Notes: a model not told the origin generated them from the sequence alone. A stretch of 64,000 bases of DNA from Afipia sp. (GCA_017308595.1 JAFKER010000012.1:124001-188000); one strand, 5' to 3'. Counted from the first letter of the stretch, positions 44,412 to 53,041 are shown. Program-made: numbers and translations.

Positions 44412-45449
44412 TCAAACCCAGCCCTGCAACTCGCGCAGAACGATTTGCCGGATCATGTCCATACCCTCGTCACTGTCGTTCAGGCAGGGAATGGCCGAGA
44501 AATCCTCGCCCCCGGCATGACGGAAGATTTCGCCATTCTCCATGACGATCTCTTCAAGAGTCTCGATGCAATCGGCGGCAAAGCCCGGTGTCACGACGGC
44601 AATTCGCCGCACACCGTCCTTGGCCAACTGCTCCACAACACCGGCGGTATAAGGCTTGAGCCATTCCTGATAACCGAACCGCGACTGAAACGTCAGCATC
44701 AGCCCCTTTTCGTCGAGCCCCATGCGTGCACGAAGCGCATTCACCGTCGCAACACATTGCGCCTGATAGGGATCGCCCTTGTCAATATAGGACTGCGGCA
44801 TGCCGTGGAACGAGGCCACGATGGTTTCGGGCTTGAAGGACAAGGTCGCCAGATGGCGCTCGATCGAAACCGCGAGTGCATCAATGTAGCAGGCGTCGTC
44901 ATAGTACGGCGGCGTGAAGCGAACGGTCGGCTGCGCACGCATGTCTTTCAGCGCTGCGGCCACCTTGTCGACCACGGTGGCTGAGGTCGACGCTGAATAT
45001 TGCGGATAGAGCGGCATCACCAGAATGCGCTCGCAACCCTGCGACGTCAGTGCATCGATCCGCGACTTGAGCGACGGATTGCCGTAGCGCATGCCCCAAT
45101 CGACGATGACATGCTTCTGATCGGCGATCGACGCTGCCAGTTTCTCGGCCTGCCCGCGCGTAATCGTCTTGAGCGGCGACTCGTTCTTCTCAGTGTTCCA
45201 GATTTTCAGGTAGTCCTTGGCCTTCTTGGCCGGACGGATCTGCAGCACGATCCCGTTGAGAATGACCTGCCAGATCAAGCCTTGATTTTCGATCACACGC
45301 GGATCGGACAGGAACTCACGCAGGTACACACGCACACCCTTGGCATCAGCCGTATCGGGCGTACCGAGATTGACCAGAAGAACGCCGACACGCGAGGACG
45401 ATGCCTGCGCGGCCGGCCGGTGTGCATCGAGGGAAATGACGGCTGTCAT
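44412..45449 (-). CDS. hemH: ferrochelatase
   Basis: A 345-residue enzyme inserting Fe2+ into protoporphyrin IX. The characteristic stretches are VGVLLVNLGTPDTADAKGVR, YLREFLSDPRVIE, LPQYSAST-type text in VMPLYPQYSASTSATVVDKV, the metal-binding His in ETIVASFHGMPQSYIDKGDP and the C-terminal VVTPGFAADCIETLEEIVME. The open frame extends far upstream into the NicO gene region without homology; ATG at 45449 begins the real protein. It lies 49 bases after the end of the nickel/cobalt exporter gene on the same strand. No iron-responsive element is obvious. Confidence 0.95.
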   Translation of the reverse strand: MTAVISLDAHRPAAQASSSRVGVLLVNLGTPDTADAKGVRVYLREFLSDPRVIENQGLIWQVILNGIVLQIRPAKKAKDYLKIWNTEKNESPLKTITRGQAEKLAASIADQKHVIVDWGMRYGNPSLKSRIDALTSQGCERILVMPLYPQYSASTSATVVDKVAAALKDMRAQPTVRFTPPYYDDACYIDALAVSIERHLATLSFKPETIVASFHGMPQSYIDKGDPYQAQCVATVNALRARMGLDEKGLMLTFQSRFGYQEWLKPYTAGVVEQLAKDGVRRIAVVTPGFAADCIETLEEIVMENGEIFRHAGGEDFSAIPCLNDSDEGMDMIRQIVLRELQGWV

Positions 45450-45498
45450 GATCGGTGTGGCATCGCGCGTTGCAGAAAAGTTGTCAAGGCGAAGACAA

Positions 45499-46731
45499 TC
45501 AGAAGCAGGTGACGCGTTCCGCGGCAATGTATCCCAGCAGCAGGCCGACGCCGAACAGCAGCACCAGCGCCGCCGCACCGAACTCGATGCCGCGCAGCAA
45601 AACCGCGCCGCCGCCATCGCGCCCAGCAGCGACGCGGGCGGCCAGCCCCTTGGCCGACACCGCCACAATGGCAATGGCGGACACTGTGATCGCGGTGCCG
45701 AGCCCCATCAGCAGCGTCGCGGCGACGCCGGCCCAGAACAGCCCCTGCGCCAGCGCGAACACCAGCACGAGGATTGCACCGGAACACGGTCGGATGCCGA
45801 CGGTGAGAACAGCGCTCAAGCCCCGCGACCAGCCGCCGGGACCGGCCAGTTCGCTCGGCTCCGGCCCGTGGGAATGGCCGCAATGCTCGTCGTGAACGTG
45901 ACCGGCATGATCGTGATGATGGCCATGGTCATGCTCGTGATGCGCCGCGCGCGCATGTGAGTGCCCGTGATCGTGAGAATGATCGTGGTGGCCGTGGTCA
46001 TGCGCATGATTGTGCGCGTGATTTTGGACATGAGCCATGGCCGGAATCAATTGCGGCTCCGAGCGGTAAACGCCGAGGGCACGAATGAAGCCGCGCCCCT
46101 TGGACCAGACCAGCCGTGCACCAAAGGCCGCGATCAGGCCATAGCTTGCGATCTCGATCACGCGCTCGGCGCCGCACATGGTCTTTGCCGTGGCGTTCAA
46201 CAGCAGCGCGCCGATGCCGACGATGGCAATGGCAACCAGCGCCTGCATCAGAGCCGAGGCGAACGACAGCAAAATGCCGCGTTTCGCCGTTTCCTCATTG
46301 GCGACCAGATAGGACGAGATCACCGCTTTGCCATGGCCGGGACCCGCGGCATGGAAGACACCGTAGGCAAACGAAATACCAAGCAGCGCCCACACCGCAC
46401 TGCCATCAGTCTTGGCGGCGCGAATGGTCGCCGACATCTGGCGATAGAATTCGGATTGCTTCGCGAGCAGCCAGCCGATGATGCCGCTCGCCTGCGGCTC
46501 GGCAGCCGCGCCTTTCGGCGCACCGAACGGATTCTGCGCGAGAACCGCATGAATAGCGCCATCGAGACACAGCGCCGCGGCCAGCATCAGCGCGATGACA
46601 GCCACTTTATGCCAAGCGTCATTCCGGGATCCGCCGCCTGGTGCAGACCCGGAATCCGTTTTTCTCACTATCGCTCTGGATTGCGGGTTCGCACGCGATG
46701 CGCGCGCCCCGGAATGATGGTCTGCTGGCAT
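45499..46731 (-). CDS. NicO/RcnA-type nickel/cobalt exporter
   Basis: A membrane protein with about six to seven segments and a His-rich cytoplasmic loop (residues about 240-300, for example HAHDHGHHDHSHDHGHSHAR). It contains the family motifs FAYGVFHAAGPGHGKAVISS and VLTVGIRPCSGAILVLVF. It should export Ni2+ or Co2+. The ATG at 46731 overlaps the stop of the DUF1007 gene (TGATG). However, codons 4-38 then fall inside a dispersed palindromic repeat (46618-46720). The conserved protein begins at VAVIALMLAAALCLDGAIHA, so a later start (GTG at 46602 or ATG at 46584) may be the true one. Confidence 0.85.
   Translation of the reverse strand: MPADHHSGARASRANPQSRAIVRKTDSGSAPGGGSRNDAWHKVAVIALMLAAALCLDGAIHAVLAQNPFGAPKGAAAEPQASGIIGWLLAKQSEFYRQMSATIRAAKTDGSAVWALLGISFAYGVFHAAGPGHGKAVISSYLVANEETAKRGILLSFASALMQALVAIAIVGIGALLLNATAKTMCGAERVIEIASYGLIAAFGARLVWSKGRGFIRALGVYRSEPQLIPAMAHVQNHAHNHAHDHGHHDHSHDHGHSHARAAHHEHDHGHHHDHAGHVHDEHCGHSHGPEPSELAGPGGWSRGLSAVLTVGIRPCSGAILVLVFALAQGLFWAGVAATLLMGLGTAITVSAIAIVAVSAKGLAARVAAGRDGGGAVLLRGIEFGAAALVLLFGVGLLLGYIAAERVTCF
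46618..46720. repeat. 103-base dispersed palindromic element overlapping the NicO 5' end
   Basis: The outer arms GTCATTCCGGG (46618-46628) and CCCCGGAATGATGG (46707-46720) are inverted. The inner parts GGTGCAGACCCGGAATCC and GGATTGCGGGTTCGCACGCG form two sub-hairpins. This TCATTCCGGG...CCCGGAAT design is a familiar intergenic repeat in Bradyrhizobium-type genomes. Here it is free of stop codons in the frame that joins DUF1007 to the exporter. Confidence 0.7.
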
Positions 46732-47381
46732 CAAGGGCAATCCACCGTGATCTTGTTGGCGAACATTGCGCCATAATTCGAGTTGTCGCCGTTCATGAAC
46801 GTCTGCTCGTTCATGGTCTGCGCCTGTGCGCTGCCGTCGGTCGGCCGCTGGAAGTTCAGCTTGCAGTTCGCCGGCGCGCCGACCAGCGTCACCGGGTCCT
46901 TCTCGTCCAGCTTGAAGTCGATGAAATAGGACGGATCGAACACCTCGACCGCCAGCGCCTGAGTCTTGAACGGCGTCTTGAACGGCAGCGTGAAGTGCAG
47001 CGTCAGCACAGAATCCTTGTAGTCGAGATAGTAGTCGACCGGATCGCTGAACTTCTCTTTCTTCTGGCTGCCTGCTGCACCAGCCTTTGCGAAAGTGAAG
47101 AAGGCATACTCCTTCAGCGACTCCACATTGGTCTGTGCCAGCGGCTTAAGTTCCTCGGACGTGTACACGCCCTTGGTCTTGCTCTCGATGCCCTGCAGGG
47201 CGTAGGTCGAGAACATGTCATCGAAAGTCCATGCGTGACGGACACCGGTAATGGTGCCATCCGGCGCATAGACAAGCTGGCTTTTGGCGACGATCCAGAC
47301 ATGCGGATGGGCTTGCGCGGCCATGCTTCCGAACATGATCGCGGCGATGAGGCTCAAGCCCTGAACGAGACGGCGTATCAT
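46731..47381 (-). CDS. DUF1007 family periplasmic protein
   Basis: A 216-residue exported protein. It has a signal peptide (MIRRLVQGLSLIAAIMFGSM, cleavage near AQA) and then the DUF1007 pattern AHPHVWIVAKSQLVYAPDGT, VRHAWTFDDMFSTYALQGIE, and KTQALAVEVFDPSYFIDFKL. Genes of this family are regularly next to NicO/RcnA exporters, as here, and are presumed to be periplasmic partners in metal efflux, though no biochemical role is established. The start at 47381 was preferred to 47417, which would overlap the oligopeptidase stop. It is coupled to the exporter gene by TGATG. Confidence 0.82.
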   Translation of the reverse strand: MIRRLVQGLSLIAAIMFGSMAAQAHPHVWIVAKSQLVYAPDGTITGVRHAWTFDDMFSTYALQGIESKTKGVYTSEELKPLAQTNVESLKEYAFFTFAKAGAAGSQKKEKFSDPVDYYLDYKDSVLTLHFTLPFKTPFKTQALAVEVFDPSYFIDFKLDEKDPVTLVGAPANCKLNFQRPTDGSAQAQTMNEQTFMNGDNSNYGAMFANKITVDCP

Positions 47382-47397
47382 TGTGCGCAATCCAATC

Positions 47398-49473
47398 TCA
47401 TGCCGCTTCGGGTTCATTCAGCAGGCCGCGGCGGCGCAGCAGTGCATCTGGTTCGGGCTTGCGTCCGCGGAAGGCGATGTAAGCGTCTTCCGGATCGCGC
47501 GATCCGCCCGATGAATAGATATCGTCATGCAATCGCTTCGCCACAGCGGGATCGAAGATGTTGTGGACTTCCTCGAAGGCGCCGAACGCATCGGCGTCCA
47601 TCACCTCGGACCACATGTAACTGTAATAGCCCGACGCATAGTGATCGCTGGAGAAGATGTGGCCGAACTGGGTCGGACGGTGGCGCAGCGCGATCTCCGC
47701 CGGCATGCCGATTTTCTCCAGCTCCTGCTTCTCGAAGGCCCGCACATCCGTGATCGATGCCGCAGGCTGGGTATGGAATTCGAGATCCATCAGAGCGGAT
47801 GAAACGAATTCCACCGTGGCAAAGCCCTGGTTGAACTTGCGCGCGGCGATGAAGCGCTTGAGCAGGTCCTCCGGCAACGGCTCGCCGGTCTGATAGTGAC
47901 GCGCGAACTGCTGCAAAACCTGCGGCTGCTCCTGCCAGTGTTCGTAAAGCTGCGAGGGCAACTCGACGAAATCGGTGAACACGCTGGTGCCCGACAGCGA
48001 GGGATAGACGACATTCGACAACATGCCGTGCAGGCCGTGGCCGAACTCGTGGAAAAGGGTGCGCGCATCATCCGGCGAAAGCAGCGATGGCTGCCCCCCG
48101 GTGCCCTTGGAAAAATTGCAGACATTGATCACCAGCGGCGTCACGTCGCCGTCGAGCTTCTGCTGATCGCGCAGTGAGGTCATCCACGCGCCGGATCGCT
48201 TGGACGGCCGGGCGAAATAATCGCCATAGAACAGCGCCTGCTGTCTGCCGTTGGCGTCCTTGACCTCCCAAACCCGGACGTCCGGATGCCAGACCGGGAT
48301 GTCCTTGCGCTCGGCAAAGGTCACGCCGAACAGGCGGGTGGCGACGTCAAAAGCCGCCGCGATCATGTTGTCCAGCGTCAGGTAGGGCTTGATCGCGGCA
48401 TCGTCGAAGTTTGCGCGGCGCTGGCGCAGCTTCTCCGCGTAGTAACGCCAGTCCCAGGCGGCGAGCTTGAAATTGCCGCCCTCCTCCGTGATGAGGCCCT
48501 GCAGGGCGTCGCGGTCCGCCATGGCACGGGCACGGGCCGGTTTCCAGACTCGCTCCAGAAGGCCGCGCACGGCTTCCGGCGTCCTGGCCATGGAATCCTC
48601 CAGCCGATAGGCGGCAAAGCTCGGATAACCGAGAATCTTCGCCCGCTCCTCACGCAGCTTGAGGACTTCGAGAATGATGGCGTTGTTGTCGTTGGCGTTG
48701 CCATTGTCGCCGCGGGCGATGAAGGCCTTGTAGAGCTTCTCCCGCAGGTCGCGGCGTGCGGAATCCTTCAAAAACGGCTCGACGAAGGAGCGCGACAGCG
48801 TCACCACCATCTTGCCCGGCATCCCGCGTTCTTCCGCCGCAGCCTTCGCGGCGGCGACAAAGCTGTCCGGCAAACCCGCCAGATCGTCCGCACCAAGCTC
48901 CATGGTCCATTCCTGCTCGTCGCCGAGCAGATGATGGCTGAAATCTGTCGAGAGGTGAGCCAGCCGCTCGTTGATCTCGGCGGTCCGCTTCTTGGCGGCC
49001 TCGGAGAGACCTGCGCCCGCGCGGTGGAAGCCGGTCCATGTCCGCTCCAGAAGCCGGGCCTGCTCGCCCGTCAGATTGAGCGAGGCCGCCTTGTCGCGCA
49101 ACTTCGAGACGCGGCCAAACAGCGCAGCATCCATGCTGATCGGATTCCAGTGCCGCGCCTGCTTCAGCGCCACCTCGGATTCGATCTTAAGAAGCTCGGA
49201 ATTGGAGTGTGCCCCGACGAGGTCATAGAACACTGCCGAGACCCTGGAGAGCAGCTTGCCCGCGCGCTCCAGCGCGGTGACGGTGTTCTCGAAGGTCGGC
49301 TCCTCCGGATTGGCCTTGATTGCCTCGATCTCTGCTGTGTGTTCCGCAAAGGCCTTGTCGAAAGCTGCCGGAAAGTGCTCGGGGCGAATCTGCGCGAAGG
49401 GCGGCGTCTCGAACGGCGTCTGCCAGGGGGCCAGCAGCGGATTTGCGTGGGAGGCGGCGGTCGGTTCTGACAT
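47398..49473 (-). CDS. M3 family oligopeptidase (Dcp/OpdA-like)
   Basis: A 691-residue zinc metallopeptidase. The HExxH zinc motif is in DARTLFHEFGHGLHGMLSNV (about residues 470-490), with the third ligand region in LPSQLYEHW. The N-terminal helical lid and the NEVAR-like body are typical (RPEHFPAAFDKAFAEHTAEI, ALFYGDYFARPSKRSGAWMT). It cleaves short peptides, probably in the cytoplasm since no signal is present. It lies upstream of the DUF1007/NicO pair on the same strand with a 16-base gap, but a functional link is not evident. Confidence 0.94.
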   Translation of the reverse strand: MSEPTAASHANPLLAPWQTPFETPPFAQIRPEHFPAAFDKAFAEHTAEIEAIKANPEEPTFENTVTALERAGKLLSRVSAVFYDLVGAHSNSELLKIESEVALKQARHWNPISMDAALFGRVSKLRDKAASLNLTGEQARLLERTWTGFHRAGAGLSEAAKKRTAEINERLAHLSTDFSHHLLGDEQEWTMELGADDLAGLPDSFVAAAKAAAEERGMPGKMVVTLSRSFVEPFLKDSARRDLREKLYKAFIARGDNGNANDNNAIILEVLKLREERAKILGYPSFAAYRLEDSMARTPEAVRGLLERVWKPARARAMADRDALQGLITEEGGNFKLAAWDWRYYAEKLRQRRANFDDAAIKPYLTLDNMIAAAFDVATRLFGVTFAERKDIPVWHPDVRVWEVKDANGRQQALFYGDYFARPSKRSGAWMTSLRDQQKLDGDVTPLVINVCNFSKGTGGQPSLLSPDDARTLFHEFGHGLHGMLSNVVYPSLSGTSVFTDFVELPSQLYEHWQEQPQVLQQFARHYQTGEPLPEDLLKRFIAARKFNQGFATVEFVSSALMDLEFHTQPAASITDVRAFEKQELEKIGMPAEIALRHRPTQFGHIFSSDHYASGYYSYMWSEVMDADAFGAFEEVHNIFDPAVAKRLHDDIYSSGGSRDPEDAYIAFRGRKPEPDALLRRRGLLNEPEAA

Positions 49474-49603
49474 TGCGGGGCCTTATTTGCAGCGATTTTC
49501 AGGTTCTTCTCTATACCATTGGGTGGGGCTTTTTTGCGCCCTTAACCCTTGATCGGGACCACGATTTCGCAGAGATTGCGGCCCGAAACGGGATCACAAA
49601 GTC

Positions 49604-49864
49604 ATGAACGCCAAGAAGCTCGAAGCCAATGCCCGCGAAATCGCGTGGCCCAGCGTCATCACCGTCATCAGCGCCGCCATCCTGATCGGCGCCGAGGTGT
49701 TCGGCGCCGCCTTTGCCGGCGGCTGGGCGCTAGCGATCCTGTTCGGCCTCAGCGACACCGCCGCTCACGTCGTCCAGATCGTACTCTTCCTGATCGGCGT
49801 CGCGATCATGATCGCCTTCGTGCGCGGCGCACAGCGTGTCGAACCGTTCACTCGCAAGATTTGA
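49604..49864 (+). CDS. small two-span membrane protein, 86 aa
   Basis: A hypothetical protein with two hydrophobic segments, residues about 16-40 (SVITVISAAILIGAEVFGAA) and 47-73 (VVQIVLFLIGVAIMIAFVRG), and charged ends (MNAKKLEANAREIAW; RVEPFTRKI). No family name is recognised. It is divergent from the oligopeptidase gene. It is followed by a long non-coding stretch that leads the ornithine decarboxylase gene. Confidence 0.7.
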   Translation: MNAKKLEANAREIAWPSVITVISAAILIGAEVFGAAFAGGWALAILFGLSDTAAHVVQIVLFLIGVAIMIAFVRGAQRVEPFTRKI

Positions 49865-50462
49865 GAATCCGACTGCGCTGCAGGCGCTTCTCGCACGCCG
49901 AAAACTTAACGCGTGTTCATCTTTCTCTCCGCGCGTTAATGCAAGCGCGGCATTTCGATCACGCTATGGGGAAAGTTGCCCCGTCGCGTAAAAAATACTT
50001 GCGAACCAGAGTCAAAACTCATATTTCCACGCTTGCCCAATTTCGCACGTGCCTGTGGTCGTGTGTCAGTCGGTAGGTATCCGGACAAGAGGCCGGACAG
50101 CCGCCAAGGGGAAGAAGAACCGAGGGTCGCTTCAGTCGTAAGACTTAAGAGGCCAGCATCTCTCTCAAGGGATGCCGTTGAAGGTGACTTCTCTCCTTGC
50201 AACCGTGACTGGCAGCCGGAGGCGAACCGGCGCACCCCGCTCTCAACGGGGGACGCGACTTAAAGCAACGACGGATCGGGCTTTTTTGGTCTCTACCGGC
50301 ATTCCACCGCCGGCGCGGGCTACTGAAAAGGCTTGTCCTTCCGGCAGCACAGTTTGGTCTGAGTTTTAGGCTCTGTCGCGTCTCCACAGTGCGGCACAGG
50401 CTTATCGCTCATACCGACATCATTTTTGGACGGTCCGTCGCTGGGCCGTTTGGGAGGGTGCT
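49865..50462 (+). ncRNA. structured leader upstream of ornithine decarboxylase (speF-type motif candidate)
   Basis: No protein gene fits this 598-base gap. From about 50060 to 50300 it holds a chain of short hairpins. Examples are TCCGG/CCGGA around 50079-50097, AGTC-GTAA-GACT near 50133-50144, GCATC/GGATGC near 50155-50175, GCCGG/CCGGC near 50214-50231 and CCCCG/CGGGG near 50235-50251. A T-run follows at 50282-50287. A conserved speF RNA motif is described upstream of this decarboxylase in alphaproteobacteria, so this is its expected place. I assign it by position and structure, without a covariance-model check. The first 150 bases hold the promoter region and nothing else recognised. Confidence 0.5.
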
Positions 50463-51605
50463 ATGACCGACCGTATCCAGGAATTCCTGCGCGACCGCCG
50501 CGCAAAGGGCCTCGACACCGAGCCATGCCTCGTCGTCGACCTCGAAGTCGTGCGCGACAACTATCAGACCTTCGCGAAGGCGCTGCCGGACTCCCGCGTG
50601 TTCTATGCGGTGAAGGCAAATCCTGCGCCCGAAGTGCTGTCGCTGCTCGCTTCGCTCGGCTCGTGCTTCGACACCGCGACCGTCGCGGAAATTGAAATGG
50701 CTCTGGCTGCCGGTGCGACCCCGGACCGCATCTCCTATGGCAACACGATCAAGAAGGAGCGTGACATTGCGCGCGCCTTCGCGCTCGGCATCCGCCTGTT
50801 CGCGGTGGACTGCGCGGCCGAAGTCGAGAAGATCTCCCGTGCCGCTCCCGGCGCGAAGGTCTTCTGCCGCATCCTGTACGACTGCGCCGGCGCCGAGTGG
50901 CCGCTGTCGCGGAAGTTCGGCTGCGACCCGGAGATGGCTGTCGACGTCCTCGACCTCGCCAAGAAGCTGGGCCTCGAGCCTGTGGGCATTTCGTTCCACG
51001 TCGGTTCGCAGCAGCGCAAGGTGAAGGCGTGGGACCGCGCGCTGGCAATGGCTTCGCAGGTCTTCCGTGACTGCGCCGAGCGTGGAATCAACCTGTCCCT
51101 GGTCAACATGGGCGGCGGATTCCCGACGAAGTACCTCAAGGACGTTCCTCCGGTCTTGCAGTATGGCCGGTCGATCTTCCGTGCGCTTCGCAAGCACTTC
51201 GGCAACCAGATCCCGGAGACCATCATCGAGCCAGGCCGCGGCATGGTTGGCAATGCGGGCGTCATCGAGACCGAAGTCGTTCTGATCTCGAAGAAGAGCG
51301 ACGACGATGAAAACCGCTGGGTCTATCTCGACATCGGCAAGTTCGGCGGTCTCGCCGAGACGATGGACGAGTCGATCCGCTACCAGATCCGCACGCCGCA
51401 CGATGGCGCGGATATGGCTCCGTGCGTTCTCGCCGGCCCGACCTGCGACTCCGCAGACGTGCTGTACGAGAAGGTGCCGTACCCGCTGCCCGTCACGCTC
51501 GAGATCGGCGACAAGCTGCTGATCGAAGGCACGGGTGCGTATACGTCGACTTACTCGGCGGTGGCTTTCAACGGCATTCCGCCGCTGAAGACGTATCATA
51601 TCTGA
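50463..51605 (+). CDS. ornithine (lysine) decarboxylase, eukaryotic-like alanine-racemase fold
   Basis: A 380-residue PLP enzyme producing putrescine from ornithine. The PLP Lys is in RVFYAVKANPAPEVL (about residue 52). The phosphate-binding Gly-rich turn is in LVNMGGGFPTKYL, and EPGRGMVGNAG carries the cofactor Glu. The catalytic Cys is in GPTCDSADVLYE near the C-terminus. The length and motifs match group IV ornithine decarboxylases of rhizobia. The start follows GGGAGG. It supplies putrescine for the homospermidine synthase encoded 2.6 kb downstream. A structured leader precedes it. Confidence 0.93.
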   Translation: MTDRIQEFLRDRRAKGLDTEPCLVVDLEVVRDNYQTFAKALPDSRVFYAVKANPAPEVLSLLASLGSCFDTATVAEIEMALAAGATPDRISYGNTIKKERDIARAFALGIRLFAVDCAAEVEKISRAAPGAKVFCRILYDCAGAEWPLSRKFGCDPEMAVDVLDLAKKLGLEPVGISFHVGSQQRKVKAWDRALAMASQVFRDCAERGINLSLVNMGGGFPTKYLKDVPPVLQYGRSIFRALRKHFGNQIPETIIEPGRGMVGNAGVIETEVVLISKKSDDDENRWVYLDIGKFGGLAETMDESIRYQIRTPHDGADMAPCVLAGPTCDSADVLYEKVPYPLPVTLEIGDKLLIEGTGAYTSTYSAVAFNGIPPLKTYHI

Positions 51606-51632
51606 ACGGCCTCTTCTGAGGTCTAACTAACC

Positions 51633-51654
51633 GGACGCCGGCTTGCCGGCGTCC
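51633..51654 (+). terminator. hairpin after ornithine decarboxylase
   Basis: The arms GGACGCCGG (51633-51641) and CCGGCGTCC (51646-51654) pair around CTTG, 27 bases after the stop codon. There is no T-run, so it may be a dispersed palindrome or a rho-assisted end. Confidence 0.5.
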
Positions 51655-51726
51655 ATCCCGTCACATCGCTATTTGCTGACAACACTCCGGAGCCCGCTGG
51701 GTTTTTGGAGTGGGGACTGACGTGCC

Positions 51727-52332
51727 ATGACTGCTTTTCGGAAGATGACCGCTGCTGCCCTCACCCTCGATGCCGCTCCGTTCGCGATCCGTGCGGAACG
51801 GGCTTCGGACGTCGTCGCGCGTGAAGCGCTGCTGGATGCGAGCTTCGGCGAAGGCCGACATGCGCGCACCTGCCAGCGCCTGCGTGACGGACGCATGCCC
51901 GCTGAAGGCCTCGCCTTCTCGGCGGTGCATGAAGGCCGTCTGGTCGGGACCGTGCGGTTGTGGCACGTCAGCGCGGGGGGCATTCCTGCGCTGGTGCTCG
52001 GCCCTCTGGCCGTGGATGCGTCGTGCCGCTCGCTCGGCGTCGGTGCGGCGCTGATGGAGCACGCGCTGGCCGCCGCCAAGGCACGCGGCCATGGCGCCGT
52101 GATCCTGCGCGGTGACGCGGCCTATTACAGCCGCTTCGGCTTCTCGACCGAGAAGACCGGCGAACTGGCGCTGCCCGGCCCGTTCGAACGCGACCGGCTG
52201 CTGGCGGTCGAACTGCGGGAAGGCGCGCTGGATGATGCCTGGGGCATGATCGTCGCCACCGGCGACAAGGCCCGGCGTCCACGCGCCCGCGCAGCAGAGA
52301 AAGCTCGAAAGCTTCTCATCCAGGCCGCTTGA
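51727..52332 (+). CDS. GNAT family N-acetyltransferase (YhbS-like)
   Basis: A 201-residue acetyltransferase. After a Thr/Ala-rich lead comes the GNAT core: FAIRAERASDVVAREALLDA, VGTVRLWHVSAGGIPALVLG, the acetyl-CoA pyrophosphate loop VDASCRSLGVGAALMEHALA (consensus RxxGxG) and GHGAVILRGDAAYYSRFGFS. The tail is basic. The YhbS group often acts on small molecules or ribosomal substrates that are not defined. Its position between ornithine decarboxylase and homospermidine synthase makes a polyamine substrate worth considering, but nothing in the sequence proves it. Confidence 0.85.
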   Translation: MTAFRKMTAAALTLDAAPFAIRAERASDVVAREALLDASFGEGRHARTCQRLRDGRMPAEGLAFSAVHEGRLVGTVRLWHVSAGGIPALVLGPLAVDASCRSLGVGAALMEHALAAAKARGHGAVILRGDAAYYSRFGFSTEKTGELALPGPFERDRLLAVELREGALDDAWGMIVATGDKARRPRARAAEKARKLLIQAA

Positions 52333-52352
52333 TTTGAACGCCAAGACCCGGC

Positions 52353-52381
52353 ATTGCGGGGCTTGAAATAAGCCCCGCAAT
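52353..52381 (+). terminator. terminator of the GNAT gene
   Basis: The arms ATTGCGGGGCTT (52353-52364) and AAGCCCCGCAAT (52370-52381) pair perfectly over 12 bases with a 5-base loop and a short T-run. It lies between the GNAT stop and the ridA ATG. Confidence 0.8.
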
Positions 52382-52405
52382 TTCGTTGTCACAAGGAAAA
52401 CACCC

Positions 52406-52795
52406 ATGTCCCGCCGCCTGATCTCATCCGGATCGCCCTTCGAAAAAATCGCCGGCTACAGCCGCGCCGTGGTCGAAGGCGATATGTGTTTCGTCGCCGG
52501 AACCACCGGCTACGATCCCGTGACCAAGGTGCTGCCGGAAGATGTGGCCGAGCAGACCCGCAATTGCTTCAAGGTGATCGCGAGCGCGCTTAAGGACGGC
52601 GGTTTCGAAATGGCAGACCTTGTGCGCGCGACCTACTACGTCACCGATGCCAAGGATTTCGACGCGGTGTTTGCCGTGTGCGGCGAAACGCTCGGCGACA
52701 TCCGACCGGCTGCGACGATTATTGCCGTCTCCGCGCTCTACAAGCCCGAGATGAAGGTCGAGATCGAAGCCACCGCCAAGCGACGCGCGACCTGA
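52406..52795 (+). CDS. RidA family protein (enamine/imine deaminase-like)
   Basis: A 129-residue YjgF/RidA-fold protein. The features are ISSGSPFEKIAGYSRAVVEG, FVAGTTGYDPVTKVLPEDVA, QTRNCFKVIASALKDGGFEM and the C-terminal AATIIAVSALYKPEMKVEIE. The Arg that binds the carboxylate of 2-aminoacrylate in true RidA (in the GQTGxRP / R105 region) is not clearly present in its usual context (DIRPAATIIAV), so this could be a Rid2-Rid7 type. It is preceded by a hairpin and has its own ribosome site (AAGGAAAA), and is followed by a 9-bp hairpin. Confidence 0.88.
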   Translation: MSRRLISSGSPFEKIAGYSRAVVEGDMCFVAGTTGYDPVTKVLPEDVAEQTRNCFKVIASALKDGGFEMADLVRATYYVTDAKDFDAVFAVCGETLGDIRPAATIIAVSALYKPEMKVEIEATAKRRAT

Positions 52796-52821
52796 CACAT
52801 TCAACGCGCCAAGATGCCGCA

Positions 52822-52847
52822 GCCCGCGCGTTGACTTTCGCGCGGGC
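52822..52847 (+). terminator. terminator of the RidA gene
   Basis: The arms GCCCGCGCG (52822-52830) and CGCGCGGGC (52839-52847) pair perfectly with an 8-base loop, 27 bases after the ridA stop. There is no strong T-run. Confidence 0.6.
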
Positions 52848-52867
52848 CGCCCTAGCTTAAAAAGATC

Positions 52868-52930
52868 ATGTCGAACGTCTGCAACAACCGTCTACTGCTT
52901 CACGCAGGTCGCCTTCAAACCCGAAGGTGA
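52868..52930 (+). CDS. possible 20-aa leader peptide followed by a GC hairpin
   Basis: A short open frame (ATG at 52868, TGA at 52928-52930) encodes MSNVCNNRLLLHAGRLQTRR. It contains three consecutive, different Leu codons (CTA CTG CTT) and a basic end. The stop codon overlaps the left arm of a GC-rich hairpin whose arms are GACCCGGG and CCCGGGTC (52929-52936 and 52956-52963). This arrangement resembles a transcription attenuator or a dual-function leader RNA in front of the Rnk-like pair. It has a weak ribosome site, so translation is uncertain. Confidence 0.4.
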   Translation: MSNVCNNRLLLHAGRLQTRR

Positions 52931-53041
52931 CCCGGGCGGACGCGCGTCTGCGCCGTCCCGGGTCTTTGCAGCCTTTCTCGCTCACAAATTGATCCCGTGA
53001 ACCCGCTCGGCGCTTTAGCACCGGGCGTCGTGAGACATGTC

